Origin: JBFWML01 sp050251635
GTDB lineage: Bacteria; Campylobacterota; Campylobacteria; Campylobacterales; SZUA-545
DNA length: 64,000 nucleotides
NCBI GenBank assembly: GCA_050251635.1
Contig: JBFWML010000001.1
Coordinates: forward strand, 48,243-112,242
Direction of reading: 5' to 3'
Positions 15,593 to 24,141 of the stretch are shown here, one piece after another (positions within the stretch are counted from its first letter, which is position 1; every line of letters starts with the position of its first letter). The position numbers and the translations under genes are program-made. The notes beneath the pieces are model-generated. The model was given only the letters and a program-made list of their open reading frames with translations. It did not search any database and was not told the DNA's origin.

Positions 15593-17407
15593 CTATTCTG
15601 GGTCATCCAGCCCTCCTCGACCAGACTGCTCCGACTGTATAAGGGTTTCAAGCCCAACAATTAAATCTTTAAAATTTTCTAATACTGCTGGATCTCCGTC
15701 AGCCTTCTGGCATATCCATTCGGCAAAAGGGATTTTGTAGTCATGATCAGTTTTATAGATATAGTATCTGAACTCTTCACTTCTGTTGTGCAGATCACCT
15801 ATTATTTTCTTTAATGATTCGCTGCTTAGAAGTTCGTCGTGAAGTTTTGTTGTGAGGCTGTATTTAGAATTTGATTCTGCATCCTTTTTTAAATTAATAC
15901 TAAAACAATTTTCCAACGAAAAAGGCCAATAATTGTCTTCAATTTTATTTTCCACCATCGCATTAGTGAATTCTTTTGAGGTTTTAAGAATGTAGAAATT
16001 TACACCATTTCTTCCGGTTATCCACTTTCCAAACTTATTATGTTCTTTTATATTTGAAAGCTCTCTCCCCTCTTTATCATTGTCGACAATTGCAAAAACT
16101 TGCCTTGAAGATAATTCTTTAATAACCTTTCCTTCACTAAAAAGTGCCTTCATTTTAGTTGTTCCACCTCCATTAATAAACAATAATTCTGCTTTGTTTG
16201 TTGAAAACAAATCCCAACATTTGCTAAAAATAATTTTGTCAGACTCACCTTCTACAAAAATTAGCGGGACTGAGGACCTATCGATTTCTTTAATTACATT
16301 TTTAATTTGCTCCTCCTGGGCAATGATTTTATTCTGAGCCTCTTTTATCGTTCTGCTGATTAATGGTAAATAAGGATTCTCGCCCATCCTTGAAAAGGAT
16401 TCATCTCCATCGCTAATCAATTCTACAGAAGATGTCTCTTTTGTTAGTTTATCTGATAATGTCTTTTCTACATAAAATTTCTTCGTATTATTTCCTTCTT
16501 GAAGAAAAAAAGCTGGGCTGTGACTTGTAACAAAAATTTGTATGTCTTCTCTTTGTGAATATAAGCTAAATGTCTTTGCCTCGTCCATTGCGCTTGCAAG
16601 CTCTAAAGAGTTTTCTGGTTCTTCAAAACCCCATATGTTAAAATTGTATTTGTCATTCTTGGAAAGAAATGAAAGTATAGAAGGGATGTGTCTTACCTGA
16701 ATTCCATCACCTCTTTGAAGCGTAAGAGAGAGTTTGTCTCCATGTCTTCCGATAGTTTCAAAGTCAAGAGACCTGAATAGCGATGTTAAGTCAGCCATTG
16801 TAGATATTGAACTTTTCTCACCAATATTTCCCAAAATATCTTTACTCATCTCTTCTGTTTTTTTCTGAACCTCTAAAGAAAAAGAATTCAAAGATGAATG
16901 AAATGAATCATCAACAGATAAAACGGTATAAACCTTTCCAAGCAAGTCTTCAAATATTTTTCTGCTTTTTATCGCAGGAATATAAAAGAAATTGATTTTA
17001 TTCATAAAACGTGTTAAAAATTGTTTTCGCTTTGTTTCTTTAATTGAAGAATCAACACTAGGCTCGTCTGGTGTTGTCACATTCCATGTTTTTTTAACAT
17101 AAAAAGTATCTCCAAGCGAATTTTTCCAATTCTGTGGAGTTTTAAATACAACTTTTACAGATACAAATTTTCTTGCGTCAACTTTTGATCTTGTCTCGTC
17201 AAGTCTCGCATGGCATAGATCTGTTATAAAATCAAATTTTTGTTCTGGGTTTGTTTCTCCATTAAAAATTAAATTCAGGGCTCTAATGATATTGCTTTTA
17301 CCAGAGTCATTTCTGCCAAATATTATATTTAGGTCAGCCAGAGAATCAATTTTCACTTTATATATAGATCTAAAATAACTAATTTCTACAGATTCAATCA
17401 ATTGCAT
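15593..17407 (-). CDS. OLD-family-like AAA ATPase/TOPRIM nuclease, probable phage-defence protein
   Basis: 604 residues from ATG 17407, chosen because AAGGATTGAGA precedes it. The N-terminal ABC-type ATPase has IIFGRNDSGKSNIIRALNL (Walker A near residue 35), a Walker B with Glu in WGFEEPENSLELA near 265 and a switch His in VTSHSPAFF near 300. The C-terminal region has TOPRIM motifs PLIFVEGESDK near 395 and FAIVDNDKEG near 440. This ATPase-plus-TOPRIM order is that of OLD nucleases and GajA-like proteins. Base composition is strikingly AT-rich compared with all neighbours, and many codons end in A or T, so recent acquisition is likely. No GajB-type helicase adjoins it. Confidence 0.8.
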   Translation of the reverse strand: MQLIESVEISYFRSIYKVKIDSLADLNIIFGRNDSGKSNIIRALNLIFNGETNPEQKFDFITDLCHARLDETRSKVDARKFVSVKVVFKTPQNWKNSLGDTFYVKKTWNVTTPDEPSVDSSIKETKRKQFLTRFMNKINFFYIPAIKSRKIFEDLLGKVYTVLSVDDSFHSSLNSFSLEVQKKTEEMSKDILGNIGEKSSISTMADLTSLFRSLDFETIGRHGDKLSLTLQRGDGIQVRHIPSILSFLSKNDKYNFNIWGFEEPENSLELASAMDEAKTFSLYSQREDIQIFVTSHSPAFFLQEGNNTKKFYVEKTLSDKLTKETSSVELISDGDESFSRMGENPYLPLISRTIKEAQNKIIAQEEQIKNVIKEIDRSSVPLIFVEGESDKIIFSKCWDLFSTNKAELLFINGGGTTKMKALFSEGKVIKELSSRQVFAIVDNDKEGRELSNIKEHNKFGKWITGRNGVNFYILKTSKEFTNAMVENKIEDNYWPFSLENCFSINLKKDAESNSKYSLTTKLHDELLSSESLKKIIGDLHNRSEEFRYYIYKTDHDYKIPFAEWICQKADGDPAVLENFKDLIVGLETLIQSEQSGRGGLDDPE

Positions 17408-17542
17408 TCTCAATCCTTAAATCAATAAATAAACGCTTTCATGCTATCACTTGACAACTTAACAATTATCATAGCCGCTTAGAAGCCCAGTCGACTAGGC
17501 TCAATATTACCCTCATGCTTTTGCTGTCAGGCATGGAGGGAC

Positions 17543-17572
17543 TTGACACTTATCTTATATGCCGACTACAAT
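17543..17572 (+). promoter_or_regulatory. Sigma-70 promoter of the RHH/DUF188 pair
   Basis: TTGACA at 17543-17548 and TACAAT at 17567-17572, spaced 18 bp, form a near-consensus promoter about 30 bp upstream of the ATG at 17602. The start of transcription should fall near 17579, leaving a short leader containing the AAAGG ribosome site. The region between this and the divergent OLD-like gene (17408-17542) is AT-rich and otherwise empty. Confidence 0.7.
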
Positions 17573-17601
17573 ACCCCACATGTATCTACAAAGGCCCACA
17601 A

Positions 17602-17832
17602 ATGAAAAAAGCCATCAATATCCGCATCGACGAAGAGCTGCTTAAAGAGCTGGATAGCGCGGCGGCGGAGTTGGAGCGGAGCCGCACATGGGTGATTGAA
17701 AAGGCCGTTGGGTTGTATATGGATTCGCTCGATGAGATGATCGCCGACAAACGCATTGACGATCTCAAATCCGGCAAAACCGCCGCCGTGTCGATGGAAG
17801 AGGTTTTTAAACGCGCGGGCCTGACGACGTGA
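17602..17832 (+). CDS. Ribbon-helix-helix (CopG/Arc-type) DNA-binding protein, antitoxin-like
   Basis: 76 residues from ATG 17602, preceded by AAAGG at 8 bp; an upstream ATG at 17515 precedes the promoter. The N-terminus KKAINIRIDEELLKELDSAAAELERSRTWVIEKAVGLYMD is a textbook ribbon-helix-helix: one strand and two helices. The C-terminal part (LKSGKTAAVSMEEVFKRAGL) resembles toxin-neutralising tails of RelB/ParD-like antitoxins. The next gene overlaps or follows within 11 bp and encodes a DUF188 PIN-like protein instead of a RelE/ParE toxin. Confidence 0.8.
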   Translation: MKKAINIRIDEELLKELDSAAAELERSRTWVIEKAVGLYMDSLDEMIADKRIDDLKSGKTAAVSMEEVFKRAGLTT

Positions 17833-17843
17833 AAACAAGTTCC

Positions 17844-18299
17844 ATGACCCTCTACATCGACGGCGACGCTCTACCCAATCTGCTCAAACCCATTCTCGTT
17901 CGCGCCGTCGATCGGCTGGCTTTGAGCGCGGTTGTGGTTTCCAATAAAAAGATTTTTCTAGGGGAATCGGAGCGGATTGTTTACCATCTGGTGGAGCTGG
18001 GGGCCGATGCCGCCGATGACGAAATCGTCGAGCAGGTTAGCGCGGGCGATTTGGTCATCACCGCCGATATTCCGCTGGCCGCGCGGGTCATCGAACGCAG
18101 CGCCCACGCGCTCGATCACCGCGGCGAACTGTTTACAACCGAAAACATCAAGCAGCTTTTGGCCATGCGCAACCTTATGGAATCCATCCGAGACAGCGGC
18201 GAACGCACCCGCGGCCCCGCGCCCTTTGTCAAAAAGGACGTTCATGCCTTTGCCTCCGCCTTAGATCGCACGCTGCACAAGATTCTGCGCGGGCGTTAG
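17844..18299 (+). CDS. YaiI/YqxD family protein (DUF188, PIN-like fold)
   Basis: 151 residues from ATG 17844; a GTG at 17829 overlapping the previous stop (GTGA) is the alternative. The start MTLYIDGDALPN matches the conserved M-x-DxDxxP opening of the YaiI/YqxD family, and acidic residues follow in ADAADDEIVEQVSAGDLVITADIPLA, the PIN-like metal site. The conserved C-terminal HAFASALDRTLH is also present. The family is conserved in bacteria but its substrate is not known to me. The tight linkage to a ribbon-helix-helix gene is unusual. It converges on the histidine kinase with a 4-bp 3' overlap. Confidence 0.85.
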   Translation: MTLYIDGDALPNLLKPILVRAVDRLALSAVVVSNKKIFLGESERIVYHLVELGADAADDEIVEQVSAGDLVITADIPLAARVIERSAHALDHRGELFTTENIKQLLAMRNLMESIRDSGERTRGPAPFVKKDVHAFASALDRTLHKILRGR

Positions 18300-20005
18300 C
18301 CCTGCGCCGGCGGCAGGCACAGCGTTGCCCGCACGCCGCCGGGAATATTCTCCACCGTCACCTTGCCGCCCATGCCGCGCTCCACGGCCATCTTCACCAT
18401 AAACAGGCCGTTGCCCACCCCCTGCATCACGCCTTTGGTGGAGAAATAGGGCTCAAAAATCTGCTCCATCAGGGCCGCATCGATGCCGCCGCCATTGTCT
18501 TCAACGCTCAGGCAGGCCAATCCACCCTCCCGAAAAACGCGCACGGCAATGCGCCCTTGCGGCACCGCTTTGGCCTCGATCGCCTCTTGAGCGTTTTGCA
18601 GCAGCGCGATCGCCGCCTGCAAAAACTCCGATGCATACCCCTCAATCACAATCCCTTCGCCCTCCAGCGTCACGGCGGTTTTTGCCGCGCTGCGCGCCGT
18701 GGTCAGATCGATCGCCTTTTGAGCCAGCGCCTTAAGGTCGAACCGTTCCTTGTGGGTGACGGGACGGTAAATGCGGCCAAACTCGTCGATGGTGGCGGAC
18801 ATCTTCAAAAGCTCCGTCATCCCCAAGCCGATTTGCGCGTCCAGATAGGCTTCATCAAGCCGCTTATCCTCATAGGCGCACTTAAAGTTCTGCAGAATAA
18901 CCCCCACCAGATTGAGCGGTTGACGCCACTCGTGGGCGATAATCGCCACCACCTTGCCCATCGCCGCCAGCCGTTCTTGGTGGTTGAGCTGCAGCTCCTG
19001 CTGCCGTTTTTCGTACAACCCCTGCAGCATCGCGTTTATGCGGGCCGCCAGGCTTCCCACCTCATCGCCGCCGTCCTCCACCTTGATGCGGCAGGGCTCG
19101 CTCAAGACGGCGGGTATGCGCTCAAGCTGCGTGCTTAAGGCGCGGATGCGGGCAAAAAGATAGCGCTCCTGCAAAAAATAAAGCAGCCCAATCATCCCCA
19201 GCGTCGCCGCCGCAAAATAGCCCAGCAGCACCCGCACGGTCTGTTCGCCCTGACGGGCAATCTCCCGCCGCTCGGTGAAAAAGAGCGTCCCCGCGCCCGC
19301 GCCGTCCAAAACCGGAAGCGCAAGGTGGTAAACATAGGCATCCTCGCCGGCAACGGTTCCCTCCGCCCGGTTTTCGCGGCTCCAGCCCAGCGGATACTGA
19401 AACCGGTCGGCAAAGGCCGCAATCTGCGCCTCGTCCAAAAACCGCCCCATCACCACCGCGCCGCGGGAGGGCCCCAGGTTTTGACTGGTCAGCACCGGAT
19501 AGGCCGCCAGCAAAAGGGGCCGATCGTTTTTCATCACATAACCCGTTACACCGGATGCGCCGCCCGTTTTTTCCAAAAACAGCGGGTCTTGAAAATAGGG
19601 ATGAAACACCTCCCCCGGCGGCAGCGTCCGCAACCGGTCCGCTTCGTAAATCACCTCGCCGTAAACGGTTTTCCCCTCCCGATCGACAATGACTAAAAGA
19701 TCCAGATCCAGCCCCTCAAGCGCCAGCCCCCCGGCGGCAAAGCTGCTTTGCAGATACGCTTCGCTCGGCTCGGCCACAAACCGGTAGGTCTCATCCCACG
19801 CCGCCCAGTCCTGCGCCTGCGCCAGCAAATAGCTCTGCTCCCCGGCCAGCAGCTGGTGCAGCTGGCGGATATGCAGGGCGTGGTCGCGCTCCTCCAGACG
19901 CAAAAACTCCCCCAGCAGCACCTCCCGCGCCGCGATCCACGCCAGCGCCAGAAGCACCGACGCAAAAATCCCCAGCAAAATCAGATTTCTGCGCTGAAAT
20001 GTCAT
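18296..20005 (-). CDS. Membrane sensor histidine kinase with CHASE4-type periplasmic domain
   Basis: 569 residues. It begins with an N-terminal helix (LILLGIFASVLLALAWIAA), a periplasmic domain of about 210 residues containing DWAAWDETYRFV (the CHASE4 signature region), and a second helix near residue 255 (VLLGYFAAATLGMIGLLYFL). A HAMP-like linker follows, then the H-box AIIAHEWRQPLN with phospho-accepting His near residue 360. The ATPase domain has an N-box LLQNAQEAIEAK, G1 DNGGGID and G2 GVGNGLFMVK. No cognate response regulator adjoins it, so it is an orphan here. The AHEWRQPLN type of H-box is very common in Campylobacterota kinases. Confidence 0.92.
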   Translation of the reverse strand: MTFQRRNLILLGIFASVLLALAWIAAREVLLGEFLRLEERDHALHIRQLHQLLAGEQSYLLAQAQDWAAWDETYRFVAEPSEAYLQSSFAAGGLALEGLDLDLLVIVDREGKTVYGEVIYEADRLRTLPPGEVFHPYFQDPLFLEKTGGASGVTGYVMKNDRPLLLAAYPVLTSQNLGPSRGAVVMGRFLDEAQIAAFADRFQYPLGWSRENRAEGTVAGEDAYVYHLALPVLDGAGAGTLFFTERREIARQGEQTVRVLLGYFAAATLGMIGLLYFLQERYLFARIRALSTQLERIPAVLSEPCRIKVEDGGDEVGSLAARINAMLQGLYEKRQQELQLNHQERLAAMGKVVAIIAHEWRQPLNLVGVILQNFKCAYEDKRLDEAYLDAQIGLGMTELLKMSATIDEFGRIYRPVTHKERFDLKALAQKAIDLTTARSAAKTAVTLEGEGIVIEGYASEFLQAAIALLQNAQEAIEAKAVPQGRIAVRVFREGGLACLSVEDNGGGIDAALMEQIFEPYFSTKGVMQGVGNGLFMVKMAVERGMGGKVTVENIPGGVRATLCLPPAQG

Positions 20006-20168
20006 CGCTCCCCCCTGCGGTCGTTGGGCAAAAGTATAGCCCCGATCGCCGTTTAAAGCCAGACTTCTTATTGAAATAAACTAATATTGAGTGTTTATGA
20101 ATATAAATTTTCCCAATCCGCGCAAACCGCCCTAGGCTAAAATAGCGCACCACTTTCAAGGATGCGCC
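20006..20168. promoter_or_regulatory. Divergent promoter region between the histidine kinase and panB
   Basis: This 163-bp gap is clearly more AT-rich than the flanking genes. On the plus strand GGCTAAAATAGCG near 20135-20147 provides a -10-like TAAAAT suited to panB, whose ATG is preceded by AAGGATGCGCC. An AT-rich block at 20068-20116 could hold the kinase promoter on the other strand. I see no hairpin or repeat that would identify a riboswitch. Confidence 0.35.
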
Positions 20169-20957
20169 ATGCCCAAGACCAACGTCCACGAGATCAAAAG
20201 CGCCAAGGGCCAAAAAAAGCTGGTGATGATCACCGCCTACGACGCGCTCTTTGCCCGTCTGCTGCACGAAAGCGCCGACATCCTGCTGGTGGGCGACAGC
20301 TTGGCCAACAGCTTCGGCGGCCATGCGGATACGCTCAGCGTGGGGCTGGACGAGATGATCTACCACACCAAGGCGGTCTGCCGCGGCGCGCCGGAGGCCT
20401 TTGTCGTCACCGATATGCCCTTTGGCAGCTATCCCGACGAACAAACGGCCCTCCAAAACGCCATCCGCGTTTACCGCGAAACCGCGGCCTCGGCGGTCAA
20501 GATCGAAGGCGGGGCCCAAAAGGCGGCGATCGTGCGCCACCTAAGCGACAACGCCGTGGCGGTCATGGGCCATATCGGCCTGATGCCGCAGTTTGTCCGC
20601 GCCGAAGGGGGTTGGCGCATCAAGGGCAAAGACGGGCTCAATATTCAAAAACTGATCGAAGACGCGCAAGCGATCGAAGCGGCCGGAGCCTTCGCGCTGG
20701 TGATCGAAGGGGTCAAAGCCGAAGCCGCCGAAGCGATCACCAAGGCGGTCAAAATCCCCACCATCGGCATCGGCGCGGGCGAAAAAACCGACGGGCAGGT
20801 ACTGGTCTGGTCGGATATGCTGGGGCTGTTTGAGGGGTTCAAGCCCAAATTCGTGCGGCGCTACCTTGAGGGCGCGGCGCTGGTGCGCGAAAAGGCCGCC
20901 GCCTTCGCCGCCGACGTGCAAAGCGGCGCATTCCCCGGCAAAGACGAACAGTATTAA
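20169..20957 (+). CDS. panB: 3-methyl-2-oxobutanoate hydroxymethyltransferase
   Basis: 262 residues, the normal length of PanB. It transfers a hydroxymethyl group from methylene-tetrahydrofolate to alpha-ketoisovalerate, the first committed step of pantothenate and CoA synthesis. Conserved segments include MITAYDALFARLL, LLVGDSLANSFGGHADTLSV with the metal-binding Asp, VMGHIGLMPQFV, and ALVIEGVKAEAAEAITKAV with the catalytic Glu near residue 180. It is a single gene facing away from the kinase; panC and panD are not in the window. Confidence 0.96.
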   Translation: MPKTNVHEIKSAKGQKKLVMITAYDALFARLLHESADILLVGDSLANSFGGHADTLSVGLDEMIYHTKAVCRGAPEAFVVTDMPFGSYPDEQTALQNAIRVYRETAASAVKIEGGAQKAAIVRHLSDNAVAVMGHIGLMPQFVRAEGGWRIKGKDGLNIQKLIEDAQAIEAAGAFALVIEGVKAEAAEAITKAVKIPTIGIGAGEKTDGQVLVWSDMLGLFEGFKPKFVRRYLEGAALVREKAAAFAADVQSGAFPGKDEQY

Positions 20958-21017
20958 TACCAAACTGCTAAAATTCGCGCACCGAGGGGCCGGTATCTAG
21001 CGCGAAGGTCGTCTGTT

Positions 21018-23750
21018 TTGACTTGGTTGGCACATCTTGGCCGTTTTTTCCCCGTCCGCCCCGGCGAGGGCCGCCTTTTTGGCCTGCTTTTTGCCCACCT
21101 CTTCACCAACGCGCTGGCCCTGCTTTTTATCGACACGGCGGCCAACGCTCTCTTCTTTGAACGCTTCGCCCCCACCCAAATGGCTTGGACCTACCTGATG
21201 CTCGGCGGGATATTCGTGGGGGTGGGGCTTTTGTACGCCCACGCCGAACGGCGGCTGGAGGCGGTTCGCTTTCTCGGCGGGATGCTGGCGCTTTCGGTGA
21301 TCGTCACCACCGCCGTGTACGCCTTTTATCTTTTGACCCACTCGGGCGCGGCGCTGGGGCTTTTGCTGATGTGGAAAGAGGTGATGCGCACCCTCTTTGC
21401 GCTGGAGTTTGGTCTGGCCGCCAGTTTTCTGCTCAATATCCGCCAAAGCAAACGGCTTTTGCCCATGATCATGGGGGGCAGCTTTCTGGCCGCCACCCTC
21501 GGCGGCGCGGCGGTTCCTTCGCTCTTGACGTGGATGCCCGTCGAACGGCTGATTTTGCTGGGACTGCTCTTTTCGGGGCTGACCTACGGCACCTTCCGGC
21601 TGCTCTTTTCGGGCCGCGCTCTCCCGGCCAAACCCGCCGGGGCGCGGGGCAATATCTTCAGTCTGGTCTGGAACAACCCCTTTACCCGCATCAGCACCCT
21701 GATGGGCAGCGTCCTTTCCGGCGGCGCGCTCTTTTTTCTGACCCACTATCTCTTCTTCGGCCAGCTGCGCGAAGCCTATCCCGATCAGCTTCAGATGGCC
21801 GCCTTTTTGGGCCTGCTCTACTCCTGGGCCAATCTGGTCAATCTGGTGATGGCCTTTGCGGGCGCGCGGCTGCTGTCGCGTTTTGGCATGATGTTCGGCG
21901 TGGCGGCGCTGCCCTTGACCCTCTTTGCGGTGGCCTCCGCCGGCGGCGTGCTGGGGCTTTTGGGCTTTGCCTCCGCGCTCTTTCACGGCGCGGTTTTGAT
22001 GATGTTTGCCGATCGCACCGTGCGGCTGAGCATCGAAAACGCCGCCTACCGCACGCTCTATCAGATTACCCGCGCCGATCTACGGCTGCGATCGATCGGC
22101 TTTCGGGAGAACATCGTCAAGCCCCTCTCGCTGGCGTTTAGCGCGGCGGTGACGCTGCTGCTGACCGAGGCGCTGGGGCTGGGGCCGGAGGTGCTGTCGC
22201 TGGGGCTGGCGTTGTGCGCGGCCTTTTCGCTGTGGCTGATCGCCACCCGTTTTAAAACCCGCTACCGCGAAGCACTCTTTAACCATATCGATCGGCGCAC
22301 CGACGAGGCGATCGTGTACGACGAAGCGGCCCTGAGCCTGCTGCGCCAAAGGCTTGAAAGCCCCGATCCCGTCGAAGCGGCCTACGCGCTGGAGATTTTG
22401 TCTAAAAACAACGACGGCGAGCTAAGCGGCGAGCTTAAAAAGGCGCTCGCCTCCCCCCATCCGCTGCTGCGCGCCAAGGCCGCCGGGCTGATCGCGCGCG
22501 GCAAACGGCTCGAGCTGGCAGAGGAAATCCGCGCCCGGCTGGCCGCCGAAGGCGACACCTCGGTGCTGCCCAAGCTGATCGCCGCCTTCGGCGCGCTCGA
22601 ATCCGAACCCCAGCCCGCGCTGGAAAAGTGGCTGACCCACCCCGACAACGCCGTGCAGGCCGCCGCCTTCGGCGCGCTGGCAAGGCAAAAAACGGGTCAC
22701 GGCTTCGCCACGGCGCTGGTCTTTTTGGCCGATCGGCTCGAAGTCGAGGACGGGCGCGTTTATCCGCTCATTGCCCAAAACCCCGCCGTCCACCACGAAA
22801 CCCTGCTGGCGGTGCTGCTGGATAAGCTCGACGATCCGCGCCACCGTTTCGGCGTTTCCCACGCCATTGCCGCCTTTGGCGACAAGGCCCTGGAACCGCT
22901 GATCAAACGCTTTGAGCGGGCGCGCAGTTTTGAAGAACGGCTGCAAAACCTCAAGCTGATCGCCCGGCTGGGCACCGCCGCCTCCCGCGGCTTTTTGCAA
23001 AAACAGCTCTTCGTGCGGGAGCCGGAGCTGAAAAACGTCGTCTATGAAACGCTGGCCAAATCGGGCTACCGTCACCCCCGGCGCGCCGAGGTGCGCGATC
23101 TCATCGCTCAGGAGATGGACCGCACCGCGCGGCTGGCGGCGATCGCCCTGCGTCTTGGGGAGGAGCACTTCGCCCACCTGCGCAGTCAAATTCCCGGCGC
23201 GATGGAGGCCAGTATCGGGCGCATCTTTCACCTGCTGGCGCTGGCCTACCCCGCCGATCGGATCGAGCGGGTGCGCCAAACCCTGCGCAAGGGCACGCCC
23301 CAGGAAAAAAGCTACGCGCTGGAGCTGGTCGATTCGATGATCGGGCTGAGCGAACGCAAACGGTTTTTGGATCTGATCGAAACGGAAAACTTCGAAGAAA
23401 AGATCCGCCTGATCGCCGCCGCGGGCATCAAAAACCGCCGCGACGCGCTGGGCGAACTGCTCAGCGACTCGACGCTGACCTATGTGCGGTGGCTGACGGC
23501 CAGCGCGGTTTACGCCCTCGAACGGCTGCCCGACATTGGCCGCTACACCGCAGTGCTGGCGGCGCAGGCGCGCAACCCCAGCGCATGGGTGCGCGAAGCG
23601 GTGGCCCGCGTGGCCGGCGCGCGGGGCGTGGGGGCGCTGCTGCCGCACATCGCCGATATGCGCAGCGACGAAGACGCGGTCGTGGCCGCCATGGCCGCTT
23701 GGGCCTATGAACAACTGATAACCGGAGCGATCGATGAAAACCACCCTTGA
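21018..23750 (+). CDS. MFS/ATP-ADP-carrier-like membrane protein with C-terminal HEAT repeats
   Basis: 910 residues from a TTG start with a weak AAGG site. Residues 1-410 contain about twelve membrane helices resembling the major-facilitator/ADP-ATP carrier (NTT) fold: the N-terminus LFGLLFAHLFTNALALLFIDTAANALFF is of that kind. Residues 430-900 are a soluble run of alpha-helical HEAT-like repeats (for example AAYALEILSKNNDGELSGELKKAL and LRAKAAGLIARGKRLELAEE). Membrane carriers with HEAT repeats and a cyclic-nucleotide-binding domain exist in other bacteria as single proteins; here the nucleotide-binding part is a separate gene overlapping this one by 17 bp. The substrate is not known. Confidence 0.8.
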   Translation: MTWLAHLGRFFPVRPGEGRLFGLLFAHLFTNALALLFIDTAANALFFERFAPTQMAWTYLMLGGIFVGVGLLYAHAERRLEAVRFLGGMLALSVIVTTAVYAFYLLTHSGAALGLLLMWKEVMRTLFALEFGLAASFLLNIRQSKRLLPMIMGGSFLAATLGGAAVPSLLTWMPVERLILLGLLFSGLTYGTFRLLFSGRALPAKPAGARGNIFSLVWNNPFTRISTLMGSVLSGGALFFLTHYLFFGQLREAYPDQLQMAAFLGLLYSWANLVNLVMAFAGARLLSRFGMMFGVAALPLTLFAVASAGGVLGLLGFASALFHGAVLMMFADRTVRLSIENAAYRTLYQITRADLRLRSIGFRENIVKPLSLAFSAAVTLLLTEALGLGPEVLSLGLALCAAFSLWLIATRFKTRYREALFNHIDRRTDEAIVYDEAALSLLRQRLESPDPVEAAYALEILSKNNDGELSGELKKALASPHPLLRAKAAGLIARGKRLELAEEIRARLAAEGDTSVLPKLIAAFGALESEPQPALEKWLTHPDNAVQAAAFGALARQKTGHGFATALVFLADRLEVEDGRVYPLIAQNPAVHHETLLAVLLDKLDDPRHRFGVSHAIAAFGDKALEPLIKRFERARSFEERLQNLKLIARLGTAASRGFLQKQLFVREPELKNVVYETLAKSGYRHPRRAEVRDLIAQEMDRTARLAAIALRLGEEHFAHLRSQIPGAMEASIGRIFHLLALAYPADRIERVRQTLRKGTPQEKSYALELVDSMIGLSERKRFLDLIETENFEEKIRLIAAAGIKNRRDALGELLSDSTLTYVRWLTASAVYALERLPDIGRYTAVLAAQARNPSAWVREAVARVAGARGVGALLPHIADMRSDEDAVVAAMAAWAYEQLITGAIDENHP

Positions 23751-24141
23751 AAAAGTGCTGATTTTAAAATCGGCCCCGATGTTTAGCGAGATCGCCGAAG
23801 ATCAACTCGCCGCGCTGGCGCGGGTAACCCGCGAGATCGAAGCCGCCCCGCAGGAGCCGATTATCACCGAAGGCGAGACGGGGGAGAGTATGTACATCAT
23901 TGCCGAAGGCGCCGTGCAGATCAGCGCCCAAGGACGGGTTCTGGCCGTTTTGGGGCCCAAGGAGGTGTTTGGCGAGCTGGCGGTGCTTGACCCCGAACCG
24001 CGATCGGCCACGGCAATCGCGCTGGAAAACTGCCTGCTGTACGAAATCTCCGAGTCGGCCCTCTACGAACTGATGGCCGAAGCGCCCCAAATCGCCCGCG
24101 GCATCATCCGCGTTTTGTGCCGCCGTCTGCGTAGCCGTTAG
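23734..24141 (+). CDS. Stand-alone cyclic-nucleotide-binding (CAP-ED) domain protein
   Basis: 135 residues forming only a cNMP-binding jelly roll, with no DNA-binding helix-turn-helix. The glycine-rich strand turn GETGESMYIIAEGAVQI and the phosphate-cassette region FGELAVLDPEPRSATAIA are clear; the cassette Arg-Ser-Ala triad is kept, so nucleotide binding is plausible. It overlaps the HEAT transporter gene by 17 bp, implying coupled synthesis and a regulatory role for that protein. Its 3' end overlaps the convergent chemoreceptor gene by 38 bp. Confidence 0.88.
   Translation: MKTTLEKVLILKSAPMFSEIAEDQLAALARVTREIEAAPQEPIITEGETGESMYIIAEGAVQISAQGRVLAVLGPKEVFGELAVLDPEPRSATAIALENCLLYEISESALYELMAEAPQIARGIIRVLCRRLRSR

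Noticed and set aside
15593..17407. Gabija defence system
   Set aside because: The OLD-like ATPase could be GajA, but no GajB helicase adjoins it; the UvrD/Rep gene at 54.9 kb is far away and looks housekeeping.
22422..23744. Minus-strand frame of 440 codons antisense to the HEAT-repeat protein
   Set aside because: Antisense shadow; no recognisable domain and no ribosome site.
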